The notes: generated by a model not told the origin, from the sequence alone. Shown: positions 12,235-25,090, numbered from the stretch's first letter. The stretch is 64,000 bases of DNA from Apis mellifera (GCF_003254395.2 NC_037650.1:4089001-4153000), one strand, 5' to 3'. Numbers and translations are program-made.

Positions 12235-13592
12235 TGGTGCGTGCGCGCAATCATCCGTACGTGTGCACGCTTGAAACTCGCGCGCACGCCACGAGCAACG
12301 CCAATATTTTGTTAAGGTTATGTTTGCTGGCCGGCTGATGTACTGGCACAGATTGGATTTGAAGTTTATAGGGCGGAAATTCTTCGGGGAGGGCATGCCT
12401 CCCCCGGGATTTCACAAGGTAAACGCGAGCTCAGCGACGAAATTCTTGGGGCAAGCTTGGTTCGATAGCCGCGAGGGAAGGGAAGAAGGGGGGCGTGCTA
12501 GTTAAAAATTCATCGCGCTAAGTAATTCTCTTTGCCTTTTTTTTTTCGACGAAGTCTCTCTCTCTCTCGCGAGCGCACCGAGAATCGAAGTTTTGCCTCG
12601 AATATTTGTGATATCGTTAACGTTGGAAGAATCGAAACTAGGGACGGGGAGGAAGGAAAAGAAAAAAAAAAAGAAAGGAAGAGAAAAAGAAAAAGAGAGA
12701 GGCGAGGAATTAGAAATGCAGAGCCACGTTCTCGAGGAGATATTAAGCCGAGTCTTTAGCTTGATGGATGAAACGGGACTTAGGTTGCCAGCCGGTGTCC
12801 GTGTCCGTGCCCGTGCATCATCAATAACTCTCTCCTCTCTCTCTTTCTCTCTCCCCTTCCTCTCTCCCCCTCTCCTCCTCCTCTCTCCTTCTTTCCCCTC
12901 CCTCCTCGCGTGCGGAGGAGTGCGATCGCGACACTCGTCTCTCCTCCGGATCCTCCTGTAACGTGGCCGTGAAAACGGGTCGGCGGGATGTTTAATGCGA
13001 GCACGGGGGGGCGATGCGTGACCCTGGGGCGGATCGAAGGTGTAACTTTCGGACGGAGAGGAGGGCTGGCTGCGCTCTCTCTGTGTGTTCGTTAGTCTCA
13101 CTTGTCATTTGTCAGGAATACGTGTCTAATGACGGCAGCCGCGTGATTATGAAATAATGGTACCTGTCGGCCCTCTTGGCGATGATGGAGCCCGGCTCTC
13201 CGTCTGGAAGCCGTTAATGGCATCGCGTAATCGTCGTCGTTAAGTCGGCTCACACGTTACACGCCGTTATCTCTGCCCCTTCCCCCCCCCTCCCTCCCTC
13301 CCATATTTATTGGACCGAGTGCGTTTCTGCTCGCTCTCAATTTCGAGACACGCGCGTGGAATACTCGAGGAAGGTGGAGAGGGGAGGAGAAGAAGTATAT
13401 ACAGGGGGAGACAATGAGACGGGGAGAGTTGCACGGACGAGGCGTAGGTAAATTGGACAAGTACACATTTTTTACGACCTTCTTTCACCGCGAATACGAC
13501 ACGCAAGGAAACGAAACGAGCCTGGCACAGAGAAGAAGAAGAGGTAAGGATTGGAAAAGGATTGAAACAAAGGATTCGCGATTGTCCGGCGC

Positions 13593-13696
13593 AGGAGAGG
13601 AGAGACAGAGAGAGAGAGAGGGGAGGGGGGGAGAGGGCAGGGAGATGGGTAGGGAGGCAGGCGGGCAGGAAGGGAGGAGGGCGGGCGGGAGGGCAG
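13593..13696. repeat. G-rich purine block with G-quadruplex potential
   Basis: A GA run passes into about 80 bases carrying many GGG tracts separated by one to four bases on the plus strand. This meets the usual pattern for G-quadruplex potential many times over. Homopurine character also permits triplex formation. Formation has not been shown. Confidence 0.6.
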
Positions 13697-14510
13697 AGTT
13701 TCCTCCCGCGAAATGATTTGGAGAGAGAGAGAGAAGAGAGCGGGAGAGGAGAAGCGATGCACGCGGTATAATTACTGGTCGTATGTATCAGACACGCAAT
13801 CAAGAATGAATTATCGCGGAACCACGCCTCCTGCCAGCGCTCAACCGGGCACAACAATGCCGGCGCATCACGAGCAGCGACCCGGCTGTCGATGATGTGT
13901 GCTAATAGTCCCCCCCGTGGCTTTCGCCCACACAGTATCCAGATCCTGTGACACGATTTTTTCATTCTTTCTCTCTTTCTTTTCTTTCTTTCTTTTCTTT
14001 TTTTTTTTTTTCTTTCCACGCCTCTGACCCGCGGCCATTCACACTTCTCCTTCTTCCTCGCCGCACTGAAACCGCCCTCTTCGTTCTTCGATCGCCCCGT
14101 CTGATTTCTCAGACCGACGTTTAATTCGGTGTGGATATTGGGATCGTCGATTAGCGATCGAGCGAGCGTTGAAGCGGGTAGGACGGAAGGAAATAAGATA
14201 TTTAAAATTGTACGGAACGTCCGCCGCGCGGATTATTGATTTCGATTAATTTCGGGGATTGAGAGAGTGAGAGAGAGTTTCGATTGAGAGGAGGGGAGGG
14301 ACGACCGTAAAAATGGAACGATATTTAATTCGACGTAACGAGAACGCCGTGTTTCCTCGGGGGAGGGGGAGATAATTAATTGATGGTTTAATCGGGTTTC
14401 AAAATTGTTTAATCCGCCAGCGATAATTTCATTCGATATTCATAATCTAATTTATTAGTCCGGATACGCGATGAATTCGAAGGAACGAAATATTCCCTGC
14501 GAAACGATTT

Positions 14511-14553
14511 CAACGAACGGTATATATTATATTTTTACCCGTTCCGTTCGTTG
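14511..14553. other. Stem-loop, 10 bp perfect stem with AT-rich loop
   Basis: CAACGAACGG (14511-14520) pairs perfectly with CCGTTCGTTG (14544-14553) around a 23-nt loop made almost only of A and T. Confidence 0.55.
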
Positions 14554-16862
14554 TGACGAAACATCGCGACGAATTATACATATACTAACAACGAATTCCC
14601 CTCTTCCTCTTCCTCTTCCTTTTCCTCTTCTTACCGAGTCAGGGTAAGCCAGCGTAGCGCGTAACGAACCGCGTCCAAAAGGTGTCCTCAAGGGTTTCGA
14701 GAAGAAGAAGAAGAAGAAGAAGAAAAAAAGGTCGGGTTCCACGCCAGCTAGAAATCCCTCCTAGATTTTAGGACCCACCGCTTTTTCCCCATCATCTGGA
14801 ACGCTGCCGGATGACCCGGGCAAGTCTCGACCCATAAAACCCGAAATAACTCTTAGTCCGGCGGGGGCCACCTCCTCCGCTCCGCCGCCCTGCTCGGACA
14901 ATATCAATGGAGGAGAGAGGAGGGGGTGGGGCGGGAGTCGCGTACAGGAAAGGAAGAAGGAAGGGTGGGCACGTAATAAATTCGCAATTTCCTTATTACG
15001 GGTAATGCCCCGGTCGGTGGGCGAGCCTCGCATAAATATCCCCGGTTCCGGTGATCCTGCGACTTCCGGTCAGCCGCAATGACTTATCCCGCCAGTCGAA
15101 GGGTGGATACAGGGGGGAGGGTGGGAGCAGCGAGCCCAGCCAGCGAGGCGGGGATCGGGGGGGGGGGAGAGACGGGAGGAAGGGGGCGGCAGGGGTGCAG
15201 GTTTCGAACTGGTTTCGCAAAAGAGGAGGGCGATGCTCGCGATGGAATTTGTCCCCGACGGTTCCGCCCTCCTGGATGACCACTGATAAATTTACTACGA
15301 GTATAGTAATACTCCCCCGATTCTGCTCTCTTTCCGCTTGTCTCCCCTCCCCCCCTCTTCGTCCGTTCCTTCATTTTCCTCTTTCTCCTCCTCGTTTTCT
15401 TTTCCACAACTACGCTCCAACCTCGTTTGACTCGTTGTCCTTTTCCTCTTATCGCCGTTCGATGCGCTATCGATGAGTGATTCTTTTCTTTTTTCTCTTT
15501 CCTCTTTTTTTTAACATGTATATCTCGTTTCGTCCGATTTTGTTTCGGGGGAAGGGAAATTTTCGAAGCGTGTTGGAGCACGGAACGAAAGTTTTGCACG
15601 AAAATTCGTGGGGGGGAGGGAAGGAAGGGTTCGATCCGACGTTTGGAATCGCGGCGGGTTCCTTCGGTTCGGTATCGGTTTTGTTTGTCCCATCGTTTCC
15701 ACGATTCCCCCTCGTGGACGACAGAAGTTGGAAAAAGCGGAGGGAAAACGCGAGAAACCTGCAACCTGGCGGCGTTCCTTTTCCCCCGCTCCAAGCTTCG
15801 TCGTCGGTGGGCAAACAGAGGAGGAAACTTTTCCATATGAGAAATTGTGCTCGAACCGGGCTTTGCCGGAAATTTTGGACCGTTCCTCTTTCGCTCCCTC
15901 TCTCCTTTTTTTTTCTCCCTCCCTCTCTTCCTCAGTCGTCCCCGATACACTTTGAGACGCGGAGTTTAATTCGTCGAGTAGCTTTGATCCTCGCGTCGTC
16001 ACGAGCGAGCAGCAATAACCTTAATTGCTTTCTTTCCGTTCGCTTTATTTTTCATCGGTGCATTAAAAGTTTCCCTTCCCTTAATCGAAACGAGGAGGGG
16101 GAAAAAACTATTTTTCCGCATCTTATCGATAATTAATCCGTCCCGAGCCGATCGATTGCCGGACCGTGACGAAAACATAGCCGCGAAAGGAGAGTAACTC
16201 GCGCAATAACGACCCTCTAACCCCCTCTTTAAATAATAAAGTCTTTCGAAACGAGCCGCGAGATAAGTTGACGCTATTTACGGGTTAGATCTATCTGGCC
16301 CGCGTTTGTTTCTCAAACAAGATTATAACGAGTATCCCAGGGCCGCCGTAAAATTTCACCTCGAATCGGGAAGAGAAGCGGGGGGACGGTTGGCTGTCCG
16401 AGCTCGCGCATCCCCCGTTAAATTATCCCCCTTCGTTGTGCTGCGAGCAGTTTCCATAAAACACCGGGCATATATTTATCCACGCTATCTCTCCCCAAGG
16501 TACGATCGTTCCGACAATCTGTTTCGTTTATCGCACCCACCCCCACCAGCGAGAGAGGATCCTCGCTCCCCTCGCCCCGCCACCGATCCGGAACTCGCTT
16601 CCGCCACGCCTAAACATCCGGTCGAAAATGATTTCTTCTTTCCTCTCCTTTTTCCCTCCCCCTTCTCTTTCCTTTCCTTTCCCATTCCTCCCTTCCTTCT
16701 CCTCCTCCATCTTCTTCTGTCCCCTTTTTCGCGGGGATCTCATCCCTCCCTCCTTAAATCTTCCATCACGGTTTCCATTCGATGAAGAAGAAGAAGAAGG
16801 CATCGGGTGAAAAAGGGGGAAAAAAAAAAGAAAAAAATGGGTGTCACGCTCCAATAAAACAA

Positions 16863-17007
16863 GCAATATCGCGATGTCCCGGGGCCAAAAGAGGTCCCCG
16901 GGTTATCCCGCGGGGGGTCCTGACGACTCCCCCCCGGTGCGCGTCCCAAGGTATATTGCTCCCGGATCATCGCGCCTGCATCGCATTACGGGGATGATAT
17001 CACCCCT
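16863..17007. other. Hairpin-dense foldable block
   Basis: Within 145 bases: CCCGGGG (16878-16884) pairs with CCCCGGG (16896-16902); GGGGGGTC (16912-16919) pairs with GACTCCCC (16925-16932) with one wobble; GCAATAT (16863-16869) pairs with ATATTGC (16953-16959), enclosing both hairpins; and CGCGATG (16870-16876) can pair with CATCGCG (16968-16974), which crosses the enclosing helix. These are direct sequence complementarities. Whether they form or are transcribed is unknown. Confidence 0.4.
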
Positions 17008-17050
17008 TTTTTCCACACGTACGGACGACGGGCACGCACATATTCGCGCC

Positions 17051-17091
17051 GGCTCATATTCTTCCCGGGCACAATGCGGGAAGAATGAGCC
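17051..17091. other. Strong stem-loop, 15 paired bases
   Basis: The left arm 17051-17067 and the right arm 17077-17091 pair over 7 + 8 bp, with only a 2-nt AT bulge in the left arm and a 9-nt loop. At 41 nt it is too short for a typical miRNA precursor. No known RNA family was recognised. Confidence 0.6.
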
Positions 17092-18339
17092 GTATGAGAA
17101 ACGTGCGGCCGTCTGCGAATTTTCGCGGAATCGGTATATTGCGTGCCTCGATATATAATCCCTTTGTACCGATTTCCTTCGATCCGCGCGAATTACGGGA
17201 TCTCTCTCTAAAAGCACTTCCGTTCAGACGCGATTCTTTCTTTTTCTCGTAACGAACTCTACGAGATTCTACGATTTACGTAGATTGTACGTAAATACGT
17301 GTACGTTACAAGATGGCGAAATAAATCGGTGAAAAGTAAGAAAAAAAAGAAAAGAAAAAAGGATGCTTCTCTCTGAAGGAAAAGGAAAAAAGAAAGGAGG
17401 AGGAGAAAGAAGGGGAGTGTGGGGGATCGACGATGAACTCTGGGACGCGGCGGTTTTACCAGTCTAATGAATCTTTTCAATTAGAGAGGGGAGAGAGAGA
17501 GAGAGAGGGTGGAGGGTGGGAATACGATCGAACCGCGCGTTTCATTAAAGGACGCTCGCGTGCAATCGATTCATGCACGTCCCGCGGAGCGATAAATGCC
17601 CTCGACACAGAAGGACAATCGCTTCGACGTGGCGCGGCCATTGATACCTTTGGGGGAGGGGGTGGTGGGTGGGTGGCGGCGGCTGGTGGCAGGAAGGAAG
17701 GAAGGAAGGGAGACAAGGATGCGAGGCCAGCCATTGGGATAAAGGCCCGATCACGCGTGTAACGCGCGGATTATTAATCGCAGAATAATTTGACGCCCCG
17801 GCGACAGAGGCGGTGATGCGCCCCCCCTGCACCCTCCCGCGCCGTTCTTCATCTACGACGGAGTGGATGAAACCAGCCACCTCCACCCGTGTGGCGACGT
17901 GGAAACGACGGCTCGGGCCCCGGTTCTAGTTATTGGCTTCGCAGATTCGCGCTAATGTGTCTTCCGATAGTTCATAACGCTCGATGCCTGGAAACGGGCG
18001 GCAGGATCGTGTTTCGACCCCTCTCTCTCTCCCTCCGTTGTCTCTTTCGCCCCATGATCCGTGCTCACGGAGGTTCACGGAACCGTGAACTCGTAAACCG
18101 GTGTTCCTCTGAGTGGAAAACGTATGGGGGTGGGGTGAAGAAGTTTCAAGGAAGAAGCTTGGTTACCCCGCGCGTTGGCGTTCGTTGAAACTTTTCTGAT
18201 CGAGAGTGATCCGCGCTATTCTTCCTTTTTTTTTCCAGAGAGAGAGAGAGAGATAAAGGAGAGAGAGAAGTGGAAGCGAAGCTCAAGTTTCGAAGTTTCT
18301 CTCGGAATTAATTCGCGTTTATTCTTTTTTTTGTTACAG

Positions 18340-18391
18340 GAACAACGCTGTGATCCGACGCTGTTGGTGAAAGAGATCCGCGAATGGAGAT
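18340..18391 (+). CDS. Candidate internal exon, unknown protein
   Basis: A 52-nt segment is preceded by an excellent acceptor (T-rich tract ending in GTTACAG) and followed by a consensus donor GTAAGT at 18392. Only one of the three frames is open: EQRCDPTLLVKEIREWR, followed by one base of a split codon, so the exon would enter in phase 0 and leave in phase 1. The other two frames contain stops within about ten codons, which supports coding use of this frame. The peptide is balanced and amphipathic, unlike the low-complexity translations around it. I do not recognise the protein. No partner exon nearby joins in frame, so it may be one exon of a gene with very large introns, or a chance pairing of splice-like signals. 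Confidence 0.4.
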
Positions 18392-19154
18392 GTAAGTAGC
18401 GTTTTTTATTTCTTTTTTTCTTTTTTGTTTTTTCTTCCAAATTCGTACTTTCTCGTCGTACTTTCTCTTTGGAACACGAGAAACTTGGCACGCTGATCGT
18501 TCTCTCGCATCTGCCCGATAAACTTCTTATTGGAAAGCAAATTGCGCGTGGATCTAATCATTGCCAATCGCTTTTTTTCCAAGAGTTGCATCCCTCGATA
18601 TCGAAGGATATCGAAATGTTATTCCATTTGGAAAGAACATTATCGAGCATTATTTCTCGCGGTGTGAATGGATTAGCGAACGGAACGGAAACCGCGAATC
18701 GGTTTTTATTTTTTCGTCGAGGAAAACGTTCCTTCTCGCGACGAACGTTATGAAACGTAAACCTGGCACAGAGATAGGATTCTATTGGCGAGGAGGGAAG
18801 AAGAAAGGAGGGAAGAAGAGAGAGCCAACCCGATCCATAATCCCGACGGAAGCCGCGAGCGAAGGTGAGGAGCGTGGAGGCGAAGGAAAGCGAGGGAGGC
18901 TAAAGGGTAAGCAAGCGAGCCAATGTTTAATGGAGGCTTCCCGTCGGCCGCTTCTTCTTCTTCTTTCGCCGCGTCTTCGCGGCGATGTCGGTGGCAGTCG
19001 AGGTTGCCGGTGGAGGCGGTGGACACGTCATTTATCTTTTACCCTTCCTCCTGCTGGAGAGCACGTTCTCCACCTCTCTGCCTCCTACCTCTCTGCCCAC
19101 TGCCACTCTTGGTGGCGCCATCTTGGCAACTCCCACTCTCCTTTTCTCCTCTCC

Positions 19155-19156
<2 letters not shown>

Positions 19157-19192
<36 letters not shown>
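19157..19192. repeat. (CT)18 microsatellite
   Basis: Thirty-six bases of uninterrupted CT within a wider pyrimidine-rich kilobase. It accounts for the Leu/Ser-rich plus-strand and Arg/Glu-rich minus-strand open frames here. Confidence 0.97.
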
Positions 19193-19195
<3 letters not shown>

Positions 19196-19832
19196 CCCTT
19201 CTCCGCCGTCCATCTCGCACGCTCTCTCGCTATATACACCTCTCTGTCCCCGTTTGCCTCCTTCTCTCGCCTCTCCGTGGACTCTCCCTAACGTGGAACA
19301 ACTCTCCGCTCTCCTTCCTTCTTTCTCTCTCTCTCTCTCTCCCTCCCTCTTGCTCCTCGGCCTTCTCTTTGTTTCTCTCGTTTTCCGCCTCCATTCCATC
19401 CTCGCCTCGTCCCCTCGCCACGGACCGCCTCACGGAACCCCCCTTCGCCTCGCCGGCTACGGCAACAACCGTTTCCCCTGCGTCTTAAGCTGCGTGCCTG
19501 GAATAGTTGGCAATTATTCGGCACAGCCCGGCGATCCCCTTTTCTCCGTTCCATCGCTCCAGGTACTACCCGCTACCTTACCTTCTTTGTACACCTCTCT
19601 CTTTGTTTCATCCACGCTTCTTTTCCCTCGCCTCGTCGACATCGATAAGACATCCGCAAGATGGATGGAGCGGGATCGGCTCGAGGTGACACCGCGCGAT
19701 GAATATTTATATCGATCCACGATATATAAATACCTTCTCTTTCTCGCGTTTCATTTCTCGCCGATAGTTCACGAGATCTCACTTCCCGTTCCCGAAATCG
19801 TTGGAAAATTTCTTTCTCTCCTCTTCGAAACG

Positions 19833-19848
19833 CCCCCCCCCCCCCCCC
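19833..19848. repeat. C16 homopolymer
   Basis: Sixteen consecutive C bases, i.e. a G run on the minus strand. Runs this long are prone to sequencing or assembly length error. Confidence 0.9.
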
Positions 19849-20521
19849 AACTGTTCCAAAATATCCTCGTCGCCCCAATAGTAGACCCTTAGCCGGCCAA
19901 TTCGGGCGCAAAACTCGAAAATTCCCCGAAATTGTCACGGCGAATCAATTCATCCCGGTGGCGCTCGAAAAAAAAGAAGGAAAAAAGAAAAAAAAGGAAG
20001 GGAGAAAAAAGAGGGGAGGCGGAGGGGAGGAGTCCTTTGGGTCGCGCAGCTTTCCAAAGCGATAACGAAGCTTTGCCACCGGTATCGAGGCCGAAGTTCG
20101 TTAAAATCCGCGTGACGGTGGGTGGTGACGAGCGCGCGGGAGTGCAATTATACGACGTCCTTTTTTAATCGGGCCAGGACACGGGGTTACCGTTAATTAC
20201 GAGCGCGCGGGCACAGGACGATGCGAATTTCGAATTACCCGTGGATAGGCTTTGTTCGCCGCTTTGCCATTGTGCCGGCCCTCCCCGACCTCCCTCTGTC
20301 CACCCAACCTCTCCCTCCCCCGCCCCCCGATGGCTTTAAAACCATCCGCTACTGGTAAACGCGTTGCAAACGAACTTTCGACCACCATTGTCGGCCGCCT
20401 CCGATGCGCCGCGGGATTTTAATCGCGGCTGCGCGCCCAAATTTCCCGCTCGCGGCTCCGTGAAAACGCGCCTCCTCTGATCGATGCGCTCGCCGATGCG
20501 TGGATCGTGCTTTCGATACCC

Positions 20522-20534
20522 GGGGGGGGGGGGG
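20522..20534. repeat. G13 homopolymer
   Basis: Thirteen consecutive G bases followed by a GC-rich stretch. Confidence 0.9.
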
Positions 20535-21719
20535 CACAACGGGGGCGGCGGCCGCGGCGTGCCGTGATTTTTAATTGGAAATTATATCGATCGGATCGAC
20601 GACGTGCGCGGATCTCGATCGATCCACGAAGAAACGTCGCTCGGGGATATTTGAACCACGAGTTCTTTTTATTTAGTTTCGTATCGCGATTTTTTATTTC
20701 GTTGGGATGAAACTAACTTCGTGACTCCAAGTTGCGCCGAACAGGGGTTAAAATAATGCTTCATCTGGACTCGTACGAGGATTCAAATTTCCCTCCGATC
20801 TTCTTCTTTCCATTATCGTTCTTAGCAGAAGAAGATAGAGGTTTTAATTCATACAAGGAATATTTCTCTTCTTGGAACGTCCGTTCCAATTAAACGAAAC
20901 GATTCGAACAGGTTGCAGAAGCTTAGTTGGAGAATCTCGTTAGATAATGTTCTCCCCTCGCGATATCTCGACGGTAGTTTACGAACTTACGAATGGATGC
21001 AAAGTCGGGCGAATTAAATTCTCCGTTATTACCCGTTGTATCTCTAACGCTCTCCGCTCTTAATCGTCGCTACGACGAAAGTCGAAGAAAAAAAAAAAAA
21101 AAAAGAAAGAAACTGAAAGTTGAAGAATCGCGACACGGAAAAAAAAAAAAGAGAGAGAAAAATGAATCGGGTCCGTTCGAGGGAGGGGAGGTGGATCACG
21201 AGTTTCTCCACAGGTTTCGCAAGTCGGTATTCGGTAGTCGGCGCACGTAGCCCAGGGCCCCTCTCGTGGAATATTAGCTGGTAGTTGGTTCGAGCCAACA
21301 TTGGGTCGAGCTGGCGAACGACAGACGTGCATACCGTATTAAGCCCCCGGGGACTTTGCCGCCGCGTTACCAAACACCGACACCGGCTCCGGCGTCAGCC
21401 AGCGCGCTCCAACACGCGCGCTACGCGGCCGCACACACGCGGCAGTGTCTGCGCGCGTATATCGGCGCACCGTGTGCAAATACTCCGGTATTCATGAATC
21501 CCGGTGCTCGGCCACAGGAAATGCACGCTCGACCACCGCGAGACCGCCTCTTACCCGCTTCCACCCACCCCCGCGAAACATAACCTTGATCGGGCGGACG
21601 TGACGACGGCCGGCCACCAAGCTTTTTCCCCCCAATCGATTCTTTCGGTATTTCACGGCGAAACAAACGTTGTGCTCTCGCTCCGTGACTCGAAACTTTA
21701 ATTCTCCCTCCCTCTCTCT

Positions 21720-21743
21720 TTATATATATATATATATATATAT
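21720..21743. repeat. (TA)n microsatellite
   Basis: Twelve TA units directly after a CT-rich tract. Confidence 0.95.
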
Positions 21744-24206
21744 TGTATATTATGGTGGAAGGAAGAGATTATTATTCGAAGATATAAGAAGGGGGTCCAG
21801 TTGTGGAAAGGTTGGAATAACGACAACGATTCCGATTCCGATTTGAACGGAGATGTTTTTCGACGCGAGGAGGTTCGGTTGCGCGGAGGGATTGAAAAGG
21901 CGGAACTCGTCGTCGTTGTCACGGATAGGAATCGGCGTCGAAACAGGGGGAGGAAGAGGAGGGAGAGGGCGAAGGTTTCCGCGGCGAAGCGTCGACGATC
22001 CAGGTCGACGAGTGGCAATTAGGCAAATGAATAATTTCCAGTGAATTAAGCCAGACTCGGTCGACGAAAAAGGCGATAATGCGAAAAGCGGCGTAAATAG
22101 AAAGAGGAGAGAGCGAGAAGAGGGAGTGTAGCTTGTAGAAAGAGGGGGAGGGAGGGAGGAAGGCAGAAACAGTGCGAGGAAGGGCGAAGGGACGACGGAG
22201 GGAATGAGTGAAAAGTGGCGGAACTAGCGAGGAGGTGGATGAGGAGGAGGAGGAGGAGGGAGGAGGATCGTACGAGATGAAGGGTGAGAAGAGGTTGTTG
22301 GCGCACGTGCATGCCACCCCTTCGCACGTGTACGGTTTTTTTTTTTCTTTTTCTTCTTCCTTTTCCCCGTGTGCACGACGAGATTACAACTGTTCTTCTC
22401 GATATCCAACGTGGATAAATGTGTCCTCTCCCTATCTACCTTCGACCTACCTTTCGTGCGGTGCACTCGGTTATATGCACCACTCGGTGGTGCAGCTCCG
22501 TGGAAAAGGGGGTGGGAAGGGAGGAAGAGGAGGAGGAGGAAGAAGGGGGAAAGAAAGAAGGCAACGGCGCAATCAAACGTCAATCCCAAGCGAGTAATTT
22601 TCAAGTAATTTGTTTCCACCACGCTGGAAAAATGTTTCGTTTTGCGTCGTTTTGCCGCCACTCGTTCGCGCGCCTTACTTTCAATCGCAACCCCGTTTTA
22701 GCAAAGGAGGGAGGAGAGGAGGGCGGTGCGCGAGGACATTCTAAGAAATAATTACGGAAACGTGGCTCGCTCGGACGGAAATTTCATCGTTTCCCGGCCG
22801 AAGGTGGAGAGAACGGGAGAGAGAATGGGAGGAGGAAAACTCGCGTCGAAACGAAATCGCGCGTTCGATTTAACGCGTTGATAATTAAACATCCGGAGAG
22901 GAAAAGAAGGGAGGGTAAAACGTGTTAAACGCGCGACTCGAGACAATCGAAACAAAACTATCGTCCTTTTTTCTCCTCTTCTCTTTCTTCTTTCTTCTTT
23001 TCTCTCGATCCGATTCCGACACGGTAACAGCGATGCCGACAGGAAATATGTAAAGCAAAGCGGCGACGATTTGCTCCTTTCCACCCCTGTTTCCAACCAC
23101 CACCACCCGTGTCTCCGCTTCGTATCCTTTGCCAGCCTCTGACTTATATCCAGCCTGGATTTACGCGCGATATATTTGTTTTAAAGTCCTGGATTCCCGT
23201 GCCCGTTCGCAGTAGTCCCGTTCCCGCCCCATTGCCTGGTTTGTCGTCTTTTTTCCCTCCTCCCCCCGTCGTCTCGTGTATTTATGAGGGCAGAAACGTA
23301 GGGCAGAACGTGTGCGGGAGTTATGGCCCGAATAAGTGCTCTCGACCTCGGACCAGGGATTCTCAAACGGGGGAAAGGGGAGAGAGAGAGAGAGAGAGAG
23401 AATCGGGGGAGGAATTTTTCCCGACCTTTTTTTCATTCCAGGCTCTCGTTCTCAACTTTCGTTCCTCCCAGATTTCCCTTGTCTCGAAACATTTAACCCA
23501 CTCACTTTTTATCTAGGAGAGGAATTCGACAATTTTTCTTCCCGATATATCTTTCGAGGATATATATATCTCTCTTTCTCTCTCATTTCTCTCGTAATTG
23601 AAAAATTTCCCGGATACACTCGTCGTTGTTTTCAAATTTTCCCGGTCGACTGCGAAGGAAAGCAGAGAGATATTCCAGGCAGCCATAGCGAAGCGCGAGC
23701 GCCAATTTCGCTCACGGGATTAATTCTACGGGTTTATTTCCCTCGGTCTCGATAAGTCTTCCCTACCTTCCTTTGATCTACTACCGCCACCACCGCTGCT
23801 GTGGCAATCAGATATTGTTACGATTGTCGCGCGGAGCAACGAGACGAAAACGGGTGTCTCGATCGGGCTTCGCCACAGTTTTGGGCGTTCGTTAAGCGCG
23901 AACAGATAATGAGAGCTCGGTGCAAAGAGAATACACGTGAATTTTCGCGTCTTAACGATGTCTATACAACAAACCGCGTAAACCGTGCAAGCAACGCCCT
24001 CGAGAGGAATCAATCCGTTACTTCTGAACCAAAAAGAAAAAAAAAAAGAGATACGTTCCATTATTTTCGAACGAAAATCGAAGGGAAGAAAAATTGGAGA
24101 GAAACCGTAAAGCCATTAACTCTCGGGATCGAGACTGGATGTAGAAGAGAAGAAAGAAAAGAGGTCTGTGAGACTGGAAGTGGAAGGAAACTGGAAGGAA
24201 GAGGAC

Positions 24207-24255
24207 TCTGGTCTGGTCTGGTCTGGTCTGGTCTGGTCTGGTCTGGTATGGTATG
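24207..24255. repeat. (TCTGG)n pentanucleotide array
   Basis: Eight perfect TCTGG copies are followed by two degenerate copies with the C replaced by A. Period five is not a multiple of three, so translation runs through all frames of the unit; this is a non-coding array. Confidence 0.95.
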
Positions 24256-24669
24256 CTTCTCTCTTCTCCTCTTCTCTCTCTTCTCCTCCTCGACGTCTCC
24301 TCATTCAAGCGAAGTCTAATTAAAGTGCAGCTGCAAGTTAAATTAAAACACGATGATAATGTTGCCGGCAGCCCTCCCCCTCCCCCGTCCGGGAAAAGGA
24401 TCTTTCTCCGAATCGGGGGAAGAAGCTGGATGGAACTTAAGCGGTCGTAAGCAGCCGAGCAAACTTCTCCTCGGAGACGAATGAGTTAAACAGTTCGGTG
24501 GCGGCGATCCTGCTTCTTGTTCCCGGTTCGCTTGTTCCGCGGATATAAAAGCGGAATAGTTGCCACGGTATCGGCTAGCTTAATCGGCTTTCAACTTGGG
24601 CGCGATGAAACTTTCGTCACGCGCGTTTACTTTGCCGGTCAAAGCTCGGCCAACCTCGGCCTCGGAGGA

Positions 24670-24672
24670 AAA

Positions 24673-24704
<32 letters not shown>

Positions 24705-24706
24705 AG
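24670..24706. repeat. (GAAA)n microsatellite
   Basis: About eight GAAA units in a homopurine tract. Confidence 0.95.
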
Positions 24707-25051
24707 GGAAGGAGAAGAAAATGCGGCTTCAAATTCGTTACAACAACAAGAGGAGCAAGAAATTCTGGAAAATCGTTTTCGCTCGCGAATCGGTGGCGAA
24801 TTTTTAATCGATTTCTTTCGCGGTTTCCCTTTGATGGATTTCCCCCGATCCGAAGACAGATGGAGGCGCGCCATTTCATCATCCGAGAGAAAAAGAACGA
24901 GTCGCGTCGGGGATTAAAAAACGCGGGTAACCTTGAGGATCGGTGAAATTTCATCCGCGTATAATTCTTTTCATTTGGCGGGAAAAGAAGATTTTTCACG
25001 GTCGTTTATTTGAAACGGGAGCTCGTCGCGTTTCAAGGAACGACATCCGTC

Positions 25052-25090
25052 GTATATATTATATATATATTTTATACATATATATATGTA
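25052..25090. repeat. (TA)n-rich tract
   Basis: An imperfect TA array immediately upstream of an acceptor-like TTTCAG at 25091-25096. Confidence 0.9.

Larger units (their letters stand above)
4411..18339. other. Non-coding region with simple repeats and foldable blocks
   Basis: No gene can be supported. The strong acceptor-like site ending at 4410 opens two frames that both run for more than 40 codons, so it does not discriminate a real exon. Apart from GA/CT arrays the stretch contains a TAGteam-like motif cluster (7077-7718), paired hairpins (11963-12104), a G-rich block (13593-13696) and a hairpin-dense block (16863-17091), each listed separately. Large parts, such as 5.4-7.0 kb and 14.1-16.6 kb, show nothing beyond homopurine and homopyrimidine tracts. 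Confidence 0.55.

Noticed and set aside
18561..19892. 443-codon plus-strand open frame, the longest in the window
   Set aside because: It begins at TTG rather than ATG, and its bulk is translated CT repeat (Ser/Leu runs) and pyrimidine-rich DNA. The opposite strand is open over the same stretch for the same reason.
21251..21315. tRNA-like GGTTCGAGCC T-arm with a TAGCCCAGG upstream
   Set aside because: The loop is six rather than seven bases, the A box does not fit, and the acceptor stem halves are not complementary.
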